Made by a program: the position numbers and the translations under genes. DNA of 54,080 bases from Clostridia bacterium (GTDB taxonomy: Bacteria; Bacillota; Clostridia; Christensenellales; UBA1242), in contig JAFZSF010000018.1 in assembly GCA_017619495.1 (NCBI GenBank), forward strand, positions 1 to 54,080, read 5' to 3'. The notes beneath the pieces are model-generated. The model made no database searches. It was given only the letters and a program-made list of their open reading frames with translations, and was not told the DNA's origin. The stretch's first letter is position 1. Each line of letters starts with the position of its first letter. Below, piece after piece: positions 1 through 7,774 of the stretch.

Positions 1-200
1 AAAGTATATTCAACTAAATTACCCGTTATTTTTAGTACTTTATTCACACCGTCAATTACCAATGACAGCATTAAATTTTTATTGTTTAACGAATGCTTTA
101 AGCGCAAATGTGTGCCGTGTTCCAACTGATGAATTTCCACATACCCTGCCACGGCTCCCGTGCGGTCGTATAAAATAATGTTTTTAATGTAATTAGCCAT
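1..200 (-). CDS. Hypothetical protein, 3' part outside the window
   Basis: An open frame starts at an ATG (198-200, minus strand) and runs off the window edge with 66 complete codons visible and no stop. The visible protein begins MANYIKNIILYDRTGAVAGY and continues with alternating short hydrophobic and polar stretches, suggesting a beta-rich fold. I do not recognise the family. It begins 22 nt after the rsmA stop on the same strand, so it may be co-transcribed with rsmA. No signal peptide or catalytic motif is visible. Confidence 0.6.
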   Translation of the reverse strand, partial: MANYIKNIILYDRTGAVAGYVEIHQLEHGTHLRLKHSLNNKNLMLSLVIDGVNKVLKITGNLVEYT

Positions 201-222
201 TAAGACAAGATACTAAATTACC

Positions 223-996
223 TTAGTAAAATTTGCGCGAAATAGCACTGATATTGGCGTATTGTGTCGGAGTTATTTGTTCTGGGCGTAAAGTTGCATC
301 AATTCCAGCAGCCCCAAGAATTTGTTCCGCAGTAGTCTTGTTAGTTTTAAGCGCACTCGACAAAGCATTCAGCATGGTTTTACGACGCGCCGCAAAAACA
401 CCTTTCAGCATAGTTGCCATGTTTTTATCAACTAGTTGTCCATTCTTTTTCAAACAAATAAAAGCGCTGTCAATCTTGGGTTGTGGTGTAAACATCGTAC
501 GCGGTACAGTTGTTAAAATTTTACAATCGGATTGTAATTGGCAAGTAACCGACAAGGCACCATATAGTGTATTACCATGTGGCGCAACAATGCGTTCGGC
601 TACTTCGTCTGCTACTAGAACATTCAATTCACGGCAATTTGGTAAAGATAAAAACTGCATAATCAGGGGCGTCGTAATATAATAAGGGACATTGGCAATC
701 AAACGGAATGGCGGTAAATTTCGATAATCAAACTCCAAAGCATCAACAAAAGTTAAGGTAACATTATTATATGCTTGCAAGCGTTGCTCTAAGATAGGTT
801 GCAACCGCTTGTCAATTTCCAAGCAATGTAATTGGCAGCCGGTTTCGGCTAAGGCTTGTGATAAAGTTCCAGCACCAGCGCCGACCTCAACAATCACATC
901 AGTGGCTTGTACATTTAATTTTTTAACGAGAGTACGCAAAAAGCTAATATCATAGATAAAATTTTGTCCCAATGATTTTTTGTACTCGAATTCCAC
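223..996 (-). CDS. rsmA: 16S rRNA (adenine-N6,N6)-dimethyltransferase RsmA/KsgA
   Basis: The protein (257 aa) should dimethylate two adjacent adenines in the 3'-terminal hairpin of 16S rRNA during small-subunit maturation, using S-adenosylmethionine. The N-terminal K-S-L-G-Q-N-F signature (residues 7-13), the SAM-binding loop VEVGAGAG (36-43) and the catalytic NVPYYI motif (102-107; family NLPYY/F) are all present, and the length is typical. The start is a GTG at 994-996: an in-frame stop lies only four codons upstream and no better start exists. No clear Shine-Dalgarno sequence precedes it. It lies downstream of tatD, behind a terminator, so it probably has its own promoter between 997 and 1088; a TATACT-like -10 is visible there without a convincing -35. 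Confidence 0.95.
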   Translation of the reverse strand: MEFEYKKSLGQNFIYDISFLRTLVKKLNVQATDVIVEVGAGAGTLSQALAETGCQLHCLEIDKRLQPILEQRLQAYNNVTLTFVDALEFDYRNLPPFRLIANVPYYITTPLIMQFLSLPNCRELNVLVADEVAERIVAPHGNTLYGALSVTCQLQSDCKILTTVPRTMFTPQPKIDSAFICLKKNGQLVDKNMATMLKGVFAARRKTMLNALSSALKTNKTTAEQILGAAGIDATLRPEQITPTQYANISAISRKFY

Positions 997-1088
997 TTGA
1001 ACAGTTTAACACATTATGTTAGTATATGATAGTTTATTTTGCACAAGATAAACTCATACCAATGAAACACTTTTTACCAAAGAAAAAC

Positions 1089-1116
1089 AAAGCAGCACGG
1101 ATTAACGGGCTGCTTT
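1089..1116 (-). terminator. Intrinsic terminator of the greA-tatD operon
   Basis: A perfect 8-bp inverted repeat (AAAGCAGC / GCTGCTTT) with a 12-nt loop spans the tatD stop codon. Read on the minus strand it is followed by GTTTTTC. The upstream arm encodes the last tatD codons. Confidence 0.7.
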
Positions 1117-1878
1117 TATTTTGTAAAAACGATAAGCGTTTTCCGCAGTTAATGTTTCAACTGCTAACGGCGTTTTACCCAAGACCCGAGCCATGGTTTC
1201 CGCTGTATACTGAATATATTGTGGCAGGTTAATTTCACCGCGTTTAGGAACGGGCGCCAAATAAGGTGCGTCCGTTTCTATTAAAATACGATTCAATGGA
1301 ATTGCGCGTAAAGTATCATGCAAGTATGCTTTACTTTTATAAGTAATGTGCCCACCAAAGGCAAAATATACCTCAATACCAGACAGTTGACTCATTAAAA
1401 ACTTTGCTTGCTCGGCGGTATAACTCATACAATGAATCAGTACACCGTTTTTTAGTTTGGCACGGTTAGCAATTAAAACATTGGCTGTATCTTCCCAGGC
1501 ATCACGGCTATGTACAACCAAAGGTTTTCGGTAACGGTCAGCCATATAAATTTGATGCTCAAAAGCCGCAATTTGCTCTGCCCGCGATGGTAAATCAGCG
1601 CGGTGATAGTCCAAACCACATTCACCAATCGCGACGAACTTGGGTTCATGTAGATGTTCCACCACGAAATGTTCAAAATCATTAGCAGAATATGTATCAG
1701 CATATTCGGGGTGAACGCCGGCAGTACAATAAATATGTTCATGTTCACGCGCGTACGCAAAAACAGTGGGCAGACTTGCAAAGTCCGCCCCAATTTCAAC
1801 ACCATGATTTTTACCTTGCACCACTTCTGGAAGACTGTTTAAGCGTGGGTCAGTTGTATGAAAATGTGAATCAAACAC
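1102..1878 (-). CDS. tatD: TatD family metal-dependent DNase
   Basis: A 258-aa TatD-type TIM-barrel metallohydrolase, a family with 3'-5' exonuclease and AP-endonuclease-type activity implicated in DNA repair. Metal-binding signatures are visible: HFH near the N-terminus (residues 5-7), GVHPEY (54-59), GECGLDYH (85-92), VHSRDA (122-127), a central IHC motif and the late ETDAPYL motif. Length is typical. It starts with GTG two nucleotides after the greA stop, so the two genes form one operon driven by the promoter at 2392-2421. Transcription appears to end at the hairpin overlapping its stop codon. The cellular substrate cannot be inferred. Confidence 0.93.
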   Translation of the reverse strand: MFDSHFHTTDPRLNSLPEVVQGKNHGVEIGADFASLPTVFAYAREHEHIYCTAGVHPEYADTYSANDFEHFVVEHLHEPKFVAIGECGLDYHRADLPSRAEQIAAFEHQIYMADRYRKPLVVHSRDAWEDTANVLIANRAKLKNGVLIHCMSYTAEQAKFLMSQLSGIEVYFAFGGHITYKSKAYLHDTLRAIPLNRILIETDAPYLAPVPKRGEINLPQYIQYTAETMARVLGKTPLAVETLTAENAYRFYKIKAAR

Positions 1879-1880
1879 GA

Positions 1881-2357
1881 TTACTCCGCACGAGAAATTT
1901 TCAAAATCTTTAATTCAATTTGGCTTACCGGAGTTTTAATAATTGCGATTTCACCAACTTTTTTGCCTAATAACGCTTTACCTTTCGGACTTTCATTGGA
2001 AATGTAGTTCTTTTCAATATCAAATTCCATAAAACCAGTAACAACATAAGTTTCTTGTTTTTTAGTACGCACATTTTCAACTAAAACAGCTGTACCCAAG
2101 TTAACCTCACTTGTTTTGGCAGTTTTATATGAGAAGACAGATAAATTTTGCAAAGTTGCTTCTACTTCTTTAACACGGATTTCTAAATTATTTTGGGCTT
2201 CGCGCGCCGCAGCATATTCAGCATTTTCTTTCAAATCACCAAATTCACGCGCCTCACGAATTTGCGCGGCAATATCTTCGCGTTTCGCTCTTAAAACTTC
2301 TAATTCATCTTCAAGTTTCTTTTTACCAACCACAGTTACATATCTTGTAGTCATCAA
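1881..2357 (-). CDS. greA: Transcription elongation factor GreA
   Basis: GreA (158 aa) enters the RNA polymerase secondary channel and stimulates cleavage of backtracked transcripts. The N-terminal coiled coil carries the invariant tip motif GDLKENAEY with its acidic residues, followed by the C-terminal FKBP-like domain ending in a typical SPKGKALLGKKVGE stretch. Two adjacent ATGs occur. The first (2355-2357) is chosen because GAGGAG at 2365-2370 gives a 7-nt Shine-Dalgarno spacing. It is the first gene of an operon with tatD. Confidence 0.97.
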   Translation of the reverse strand: MMTTRYVTVVGKKKLEDELEVLRAKREDIAAQIREAREFGDLKENAEYAAAREAQNNLEIRVKEVEATLQNLSVFSYKTAKTSEVNLGTAVLVENVRTKKQETYVVTGFMEFDIEKNYISNESPKGKALLGKKVGEIAIIKTPVSQIELKILKISRAE

Positions 2358-2391
2358 TAATTTTCTCCTCTTACCATGATTATGGTTTTAT

Positions 2392-2421
2392 ATAATATGC
2401 TGATTTTTGCCATTTTGTCAA
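2392..2421 (-). promoter_or_regulatory. Sigma-A type promoter of greA-tatD
   Basis: On the minus strand TTGACA (2416-2421) is followed after 18 nt by TATTAT (2392-2397), predicting initiation near 2385 and a leader of about 28 nt that includes the greA ribosome binding site. Confidence 0.8.
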
Positions 2422-2440
2422 GTAAAATGCTTTTTAGCAA

Positions 2441-2803
2441 TTATGGCATCAATAAAGTGTCGTAAACACTGCAATTCAGATAACGCAACTTTTTAGCAAG
2501 TAGATACAGCAATTCAGCATTAGTCGGTTCTTGATCGAACAGTAAACCAAACTTCGGTTGTGGCAACCACTTTTCCACCAAAGTATGTAAATTGCGTTCA
2601 ACACATAAGCGCGTAATTTTGCGTTTGTGTGCGACCGATAAATAAATTGATTTCAAATTTGATGCTAATTCCGTGTAATTTTCCAGTGCGGCCTTTAACA
2701 AATCACACAAAATTGGAAAACCAACATAACCTGATGGACAGTCATAAGCGATTAAGAAATCGCTAATACCGGTTTTTACTTTTTCGCGATCATTTTGTTT
2801 CAT
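2441..2803 (-). CDS. Stand-alone Spo0A C-terminal-like DNA-binding domain protein
   Basis: About 120 aa with no receiver domain. The core resembles the Spo0A_C effector domain: a GYVGFPILCDLL segment, then a pattern of Y-L-x-V-A-H-K followed by VERNLHTLVEKW, matching the family layout G-x-x-x-L...K-x-I/V-Y...A...VER-x-I-R/H-x-x-I-E-x-W. Spo0A_C binds 0A boxes and controls sporulation entry; here phospho-control by a fused receiver is absent. The ATG at 2801-2803 is preferred over an upstream GTG (2815) because GTGAG lies just before it. It is the last gene of the CBS-ileS operon. Function as a sporulation regulator is inference; the fold assignment comes from reading the motif only. Confidence 0.6.
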   Translation of the reverse strand: MKQNDREKVKTGISDFLIAYDCPSGYVGFPILCDLLKAALENYTELASNLKSIYLSVAHKRKITRLCVERNLHTLVEKWLPQPKFGLLFDQEPTNAELLYLLAKKLRYLNCSVYDTLLMP

Positions 2804-2821
2804 CGTAATTCTCACTTTTGA

Positions 2822-3121
2822 TTAATATTTGGGGATTAAATGAATATGGGCGTGCATAATTTCTTGACCAGCCGCCTTACCGCAATTCACTTTGATGTTA
2901 TAGCCCACAGGCTGGTGCGTTTTTTCAATTTTAGTTTTGGCAACATTAATCAAAGCCCCTACCGCTGCCCATTCAGCCGCAGTCATATCAAAGACTGTGG
3001 TCATATGGCGTTTAGGAATAATCAAGCTATGACCGGCTGCCACCGGAAATTTATCATACAACATATAACACAATTCATTTTCTGCAACGCAATTTTTAGC
3101 TAAATCACAAAAAAGACACAT
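2822..3121 (-). CDS. HIT family nucleotide hydrolase/transferase
   Basis: A 99-aa histidine-triad protein ending in HAHIHLIPKY, which contains the catalytic H-x-H-x-H. An N-terminal CLFC pair, the GHSLIIPKRH segment and GYNIKVNCG are typical of the Hint branch, whose members hydrolyse adenosine phosphoramidates and related nucleotides. The ATG at 3119-3121 is chosen because GGGGGAG lies 6 nt upstream; an in-frame GTG five codons earlier would itself overlap that ribosome binding site. The gene overlaps the end of the upstream methyltransferase gene by 17 nt, suggesting translational coupling. Confidence 0.9.
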   Translation of the reverse strand: MCLFCDLAKNCVAENELCYMLYDKFPVAAGHSLIIPKRHMTTVFDMTAAEWAAVGALINVAKTKIEKTHQPVGYNIKVNCGKAAGQEIMHAHIHLIPKY

Positions 3122-3962
3122 ATGACGCTCCCCCACACGGCAAAATCAAATTTTCTTTTGTCGGTAATCCAATCTCGTAAGTTTGGATATCGTAGTGTAA
3201 CCCATGCAAATTTTTTCGTAAAACATTTTCTATGACTGCTGGTTGCACCGCAGATGTATAATTATTAACCAACATGAATAGCGGTTTTTCCGATAATAAC
3301 TGCACGCAATTGGCAATTAAATCATTCAAATTATCGGTCAATTTCCAAATTTCACCATTAGCACCACGACCAAAATTAGGCGGATCCATAATAATGGCAT
3401 CGTATTTGTGTCCACGACGAATTTCGCGCGCCACAAATTTTTGACAGTCATCAACAATGTAGCGCACACTTTCATAAGGAATTTGGTTCAAAGCAATATT
3501 GCGTTTAGCTACATCAGTCATACCACGGCTGGCATCAACATGGGTCACGGTAGCACCAGCCTTAGCACAGGCTACAGTCGCACCACCAGTATAAGCAAAT
3601 AAATTTAAGACCTTAGCGTGCGGGTGTTTACCTAAAACTTCCATGACCATATCCCAGTTTACCGCTTGTTCTGGAAACAATCCGGTGTGTTTGAAATTCA
3701 TAGGACTAATAATAAAAGATAGATTTTTATATTTAATGGTCCACTCATCAGGAGTTGGTTTCAACCATTCCCATGCACCACCACCTGTCGCCGAACGATG
3801 GTAATGACCGGAAATATGTGGATAATGTTGATAATCAACAGAAGCGCTCCATATCGCCTGTGGGTCTGGGCGTAACAAGACGATTTTACCCCAGCGCTCT
3901 AATTTTTCGCCATCACCAGTGGCAATGATTTCAAAATCACGCCAATCTGATGTGTATTTCAT
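3105..3962 (-). CDS. Class I SAM-dependent (rRNA) methyltransferase, RlmI/RlmK-like
   Basis: A 285-aa Rossmann-fold methyltransferase. SAM motif I is VLNLFAYTGGATVACAKAGA, motif II THVDAS, and the substrate/catalytic loop is MDPPNFGRG. The DPPxF/Y-type motif and the preceding FKHTGLFPEQ segment match the RlmI/RlmK C-terminal catalytic domain (m5C or m7G methylation of 23S rRNA). The N-terminal PUA domain of full RlmI (about 390 aa) is not present; a short beta-rich N-terminal region replaces it. It overlaps the ileS 3' end by 26 nt and the HIT gene by 17 nt. The precise target nucleotide cannot be stated. Confidence 0.85.
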   Translation of the reverse strand: MKYTSDWRDFEIIATGDGEKLERWGKIVLLRPDPQAIWSASVDYQHYPHISGHYHRSATGGGAWEWLKPTPDEWTIKYKNLSFIISPMNFKHTGLFPEQAVNWDMVMEVLGKHPHAKVLNLFAYTGGATVACAKAGATVTHVDASRGMTDVAKRNIALNQIPYESVRYIVDDCQKFVAREIRRGHKYDAIIMDPPNFGRGANGEIWKLTDNLNDLIANCVQLLSEKPLFMLVNNYTSAVQPAVIENVLRKNLHGLHYDIQTYEIGLPTKENLILPCGGASYVSFL

Positions 3963-6960
3963 GTTTTCCTTTTCCTCCCGTAATGTGCATTTCAGTAGCT
4001 AAGACTTCGCGCATAATACGCGGTTGATGTGCACAAGCAGCTGCGTACATTTTGGCGTTTCCCGCCTTAAAATCAACCACGATACGGTCGGTGATTTCCA
4101 TTTTCTGATTCATACGCTCTAATTGAATACTACGAATCAGTTCACGCGCAATACCTTCCAACATTAAATCGTCGGTAATTTGTGTATCCAATACTACGGT
4201 AATATCATTTACCGCTGTAATGACAAAACCAGCACGCGGAGCCAATTTGCGTTCAAATAAATCTGGGGTTAAAGCATCAAAGCCCGCGATATTAATTTTT
4301 TCGCCCGCGTCAAAAGCAGCAATATATTGCGTCATCTGTTGTGAGTTTTGTAGAGCATTTTTTAGTTCTTGTACACGGTTTTTCAAAATCGCACCGGCTT
4401 TTTTGAAATTAACAGTTAAATATGCGACATTAAACTTTTCGTCATCGGTCACAATTTCAATCTGTTTGACATTTAGTTGTTCTTGGATAATTGCGGCAAA
4501 CATTGTGACTGTATCAATTTGATTGGTTTTAACATAGACTTTGGATAATGGTTGTTTAATGGCAATTTGATTCTCGGCACGCAACGATAGTCCTAAGCTG
4601 ATAATTTGTTTGACTAATTCAATTGGTTGTAATAAATCGGTTTTGCTTTTAATTTTTAACGGTGTCGGATAATTAGCTAGCATGACCGGTGCTTCGCCTT
4701 CACCAAAACAATTTTCCCATAAATATTGAGCATAACTAGGGACTAACGGAGTTAAAACAATGGTTACACTACGCAACGCCTGAAACAAACACCAATATGC
4801 ATTCATTTTGTCTTGATCTTCGCCATTCTTCCAATAACGACGACGATTAACACGAATATAGAAATTAGAAATATTTTCCACGAAGTCATCAGTTAATTTG
4901 ACTACATTATGAATTTTGAATTGGTCATATGCTTCACGGGTGGCTTGAATATATTGGTTAGTTAATTGTACCAGCCACATATCGATGGGGGCCAAATTCT
5001 CTGGTTGATAGTTTTTCACATCTGGTTTATCGACCAAGGCATAGGTCGTATAGAATACATAGGCGTTCCACAGTGCCAACAAACGGCGTTTAGCATCTTC
5101 TGCGATACTGTCCCCAAAACGCATATCCAAAGTCGGATTTGCGCTAGCGAAAGCATAACGCAAAACATCGGTGCCATACTGTTTAGCTACATCTTCAATG
5201 TAAATTTTACGCGGACCAGTTTTGGAAAACTTTTTACCATCCTCGTCAACAATAGTAGAATGGCCAACAACATTTTTGTATGGTGCTTCCCCTGTCAAAA
5301 CCACAGACATAAATAGTTGAGCATAGAACCATAAACGAATTTGTTCTTTCATTTCCAAAACCATATCGGCCTTAAACTGCCCCTTAGGTTTAGTTGAGAA
5401 CGGCGCAATACCAGCGTCTAACCAACAATCACCTACCTCGGTAACACGCGACACTGGTTCATGGCATTTTTCACAAGTAATTTGAATTTCATCGATATAA
5501 GGACGATGTAAATGTGGCAAAGCATCAACTTTACTGGGGTCAATCGCGCGCGCACGCAGTTCTTCTTTACTGTCAATGACATTCAAATGACCACATTTTT
5601 TACACGGATAAAACGGCAAAGGTAAACCATAGAAACGGCGTCGACTGATATTCCAATCACCCATGTCAGTCAACCATTGACGCATTGACTTACCCATGAA
5701 GTCTGGTGTCCAGTGAACTGTATCGGCAGCCTTTAATAAATCCTTACGAATACCATCGGTTGCAATATCATATCCTTCAACTAAACGGAAAATAACATCA
5801 GTTTTACAACGCCAGCAGAACGGATAGTTATGCGTGTGATCATGATGATAATATAAAGTTTGATTTTGCGTTAAATGTTCAAAAACAGCTGGTTCACAAG
5901 CAACAGTTGACAAACCTGCCAACCATTCAAAATCTTCATAGAAAGTACCATTCTCCGCGACTGGAATAATGAATGGTGCCATGTTTAACTTTGTACCCAA
6001 CGCAAAGTCTTCCGCACCGCAACCTGGCGCAATATGTACAGCACCTGAACCATCAATTTCATCAACTTGATCCCACGGCACAATTTTATGTTCAAATTGT
6101 TGTTTTTGTAATGGCAAGAATGGTTCATAAACTAAACCAACCAAATCGGCACCTTTAACTTTTTCCACCACTTTAACCAAGTCATCGCGCAAAACTTTCA
6201 ATTGTTTTTCACAAACAATCAATAAATTTTTGTCGCTCTTAACTTGACACTTACAATAAGTAAATTCAGGGTTTACTGCAATCGCCATGTTGGCAGCCAA
6301 AGTCCACGGCGTGGTTGTCCAAACCAAGATGCGTTCATCGCGTCCAACCAATTTGGCTTTAACAAAAACAGCCTTGTGCGTGCGTTCTTTATAACTGCCA
6401 CTCATTTCATGTTCACTCAAACTGGTTCCACAGCGCGGACACCATGGCATGGTCTTGTAGCTCTGCTTCAGCATTTTTTTATCGTGGCAAACTTTCAAAA
6501 AATGCCAGATCGAAGTGATGTTTTGATCAGAATTAGTGATGTAACTATGTTCCCAATCACCCAACTGTTCAAATAACTTACTTTGTTCCGTTTGATGATT
6601 TTTGAAAAAGTTAACACGCTCAATACATTTTTCGGTAAATTTATCAACGCCGTACTGCGTAATTTCTTGTTTATTGTTCAAGCCTAACAATTTTTCGACT
6701 TCGACTTCAACCCACATACCTTGTGCGTCAAAACCCCAAACATAATCAACTTCTTTGCCGATTAAAGAATTATAACGGTTATAAGCATCTTTCAATGTAC
6801 GACCCCAGCCGTGGTGCAAACACAAGGGTGCATTTGCGGTAACCGGACCATCTAAAAAATTAAATTTAGGTTTGCCTTTGTTTTTTGCCTTTACTTTGAC
6901 AAGAATATCGGCTGGTTCATAATTATGACCAAAATCAAATACAGAGGTTTCTTTTTTCAT
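3937..6960 (-). CDS. ileS: Isoleucyl-tRNA synthetase
   Basis: A 1007-aa class I synthetase that charges tRNA-Ile. The HIGH-type signature reads HHGW in the context LHHGWGRTLKDAYNRY (about residues 48-63), and the KMSKS-type loop reads KKFSKTGPRK (about 572-581). Several Cys-x-x-Cys pairs follow a zinc-ribbon pattern (CPRCG, CWRC, CKKCG, CEKC). The editing domain and an anticodon-binding C-terminus with the WEYWVN-like segment WxxxRRxYW are recognisable. The form resembles the type 2 (eukaryote/archaea-like) bacterial IleRS branch rather than the standard Bacillus enzyme. AGGA lies about 7 nt before the ATG. The upstream gap is 41 nt, too short for a T-box leader. Confidence 0.96.
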   Translation of the reverse strand: MKKETSVFDFGHNYEPADILVKVKAKNKGKPKFNFLDGPVTANAPLCLHHGWGRTLKDAYNRYNSLIGKEVDYVWGFDAQGMWVEVEVEKLLGLNNKQEITQYGVDKFTEKCIERVNFFKNHQTEQSKLFEQLGDWEHSYITNSDQNITSIWHFLKVCHDKKMLKQSYKTMPWCPRCGTSLSEHEMSGSYKERTHKAVFVKAKLVGRDERILVWTTTPWTLAANMAIAVNPEFTYCKCQVKSDKNLLIVCEKQLKVLRDDLVKVVEKVKGADLVGLVYEPFLPLQKQQFEHKIVPWDQVDEIDGSGAVHIAPGCGAEDFALGTKLNMAPFIIPVAENGTFYEDFEWLAGLSTVACEPAVFEHLTQNQTLYYHHDHTHNYPFCWRCKTDVIFRLVEGYDIATDGIRKDLLKAADTVHWTPDFMGKSMRQWLTDMGDWNISRRRFYGLPLPFYPCKKCGHLNVIDSKEELRARAIDPSKVDALPHLHRPYIDEIQITCEKCHEPVSRVTEVGDCWLDAGIAPFSTKPKGQFKADMVLEMKEQIRLWFYAQLFMSVVLTGEAPYKNVVGHSTIVDEDGKKFSKTGPRKIYIEDVAKQYGTDVLRYAFASANPTLDMRFGDSIAEDAKRRLLALWNAYVFYTTYALVDKPDVKNYQPENLAPIDMWLVQLTNQYIQATREAYDQFKIHNVVKLTDDFVENISNFYIRVNRRRYWKNGEDQDKMNAYWCLFQALRSVTIVLTPLVPSYAQYLWENCFGEGEAPVMLANYPTPLKIKSKTDLLQPIELVKQIISLGLSLRAENQIAIKQPLSKVYVKTNQIDTVTMFAAIIQEQLNVKQIEIVTDDEKFNVAYLTVNFKKAGAILKNRVQELKNALQNSQQMTQYIAAFDAGEKINIAGFDALTPDLFERKLAPRAGFVITAVNDITVVLDTQITDDLMLEGIARELIRSIQLERMNQKMEITDRIVVDFKAGNAKMYAAACAHQPRIMREVLATEMHITGGKGKHEIHIRLA

Positions 6961-7001
6961 TCTAATATCCTTTTATTTATGGTTATAAATTAACATGATT
7001 T

Positions 7002-7739
7002 TTAATAACTTTCAATGACTTTTACCAAATCAATGATATCTGCATTAGTCAAGAAAGCAATCGGTCGTTCCATAGCAGTACCCTTTTCCGTAATCAATAT
7101 TGCGGCAATCTTACGGTTATTGTTAAAAATAGTTAACGCTTGTTCAATAGTTATATCCCTTCTGACAATAGTAAAATGTCCTGATTGTGGGTACATACGC
7201 AAATAATTTTCAATGGAAGTTTTGCGAATAAAATCGTCTAAATCGTTAGTATCTAAAATCGTCGCCAAGTCTTCAATTAGTTTTCGCCAACGCACAATGC
7301 CAACCAAATGATTTCCTTTATAGGCTGGAATCATGCCGTGTCCAGTAATGCCCGTTTCCTTAATCAAGTCATATAAACTACGCCCCGCATCAATCGTGGT
7401 AACTGGACGCTGGCGCAAAACATCAACCACTAATGGTGGTGTCGTAATTAAAGTAGCAATTTTTTCCATTAATTCCACCACTTCTAAATGCGGTTCGGCA
7501 ATAACCTTGTTATTATCACTACTATGTACAATGGCGTTACGCAAACGCGCGAAGTTGATTAAATCATTTTCGTGACCACGGATTACCGAATTCAAATCCG
7601 CACAGCGACGAATTAAATCTGAAAATGAAATAGTGGTTTTGAAGTTGTATTGCACGCGTAAGGCTTTATCAATCGCGTTATAAGCGTCCAAAAAACGGGC
7701 GCCCAATGACTTTCCTGCTGAATTCGACATGTTTGACAT
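7002..7739 (-). CDS. HEPN-like domain protein with CBS domains
   Basis: About 245 aa. The N-terminal half is helical and contains LRNAIVHSSD, an R-x4-H motif as in HEPN-like domains, followed by AEPH. The C-terminal half (from about residue 105) carries two CBS-type repeats, including HLVGIVRWRKLIEDL and AAILITEKG...FLTNADIIDL, which usually bind adenine nucleotides. The start is set at the ATG 7737-7739 rather than an in-frame ATG at 7754 because the predicted transcription start of the minus-strand promoter falls at 7739, making the mRNA leaderless. It heads the operon with ileS. The function is unknown; nucleotide sensing coupled to an RNA-related HEPN domain is inference. Confidence 0.8.
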   Translation of the reverse strand: MSNMSNSAGKSLGARFLDAYNAIDKALRVQYNFKTTISFSDLIRRCADLNSVIRGHENDLINFARLRNAIVHSSDNNKVIAEPHLEVVELMEKIATLITTPPLVVDVLRQRPVTTIDAGRSLYDLIKETGITGHGMIPAYKGNHLVGIVRWRKLIEDLATILDTNDLDDFIRKTSIENYLRMYPQSGHFTIVRRDITIEQALTIFNNNRKIAAILITEKGTAMERPIAFLTNADIIDLVKVIESY

Positions 7740-7774
7740 ATTGGTATTATACACTTATAATTTGCTGTGAGCAA
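7733..7774. promoter_or_regulatory. Overlapping divergent promoters for rnr and the CBS gene
   Basis: Plus strand: TTGACA (7733-7738), 17 nt, TATAAT (7756-7761), then 5 nt to the rnr GTG. Minus strand: TTGCTC (7769-7774), 17 nt, TATAAT (7746-7751), then 6 nt to the CBS-gene ATG. Each -35 lies in the first codons of the opposite gene. No Shine-Dalgarno sequence exists for either gene, so both mRNAs are predicted to be leaderless. Confidence 0.85.

Noticed and set aside
1026..1232. Small plus-strand open frame overlapping tatD
   Set aside because: It is antisense to tatD codons and the terminator, and has no ribosome binding site or recognisable sequence.
2376..2397. CATGATTATG-containing motif shared with the spmA/tmk intergenic region (25186-25203) as a common operator
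   Set aside because: Only two copies were seen, in different positions relative to the promoters, and both lie in AT-rich promoter DNA where chance similarity is likely.
6961..7001. Possible T-box or riboswitch upstream of ileS, and likewise upstream of thrS (33796-33875)
   Set aside because: The gaps are 41 and 80 bp. A T-box leader needs roughly 200 nt, and the promoters lie directly at the start codons.
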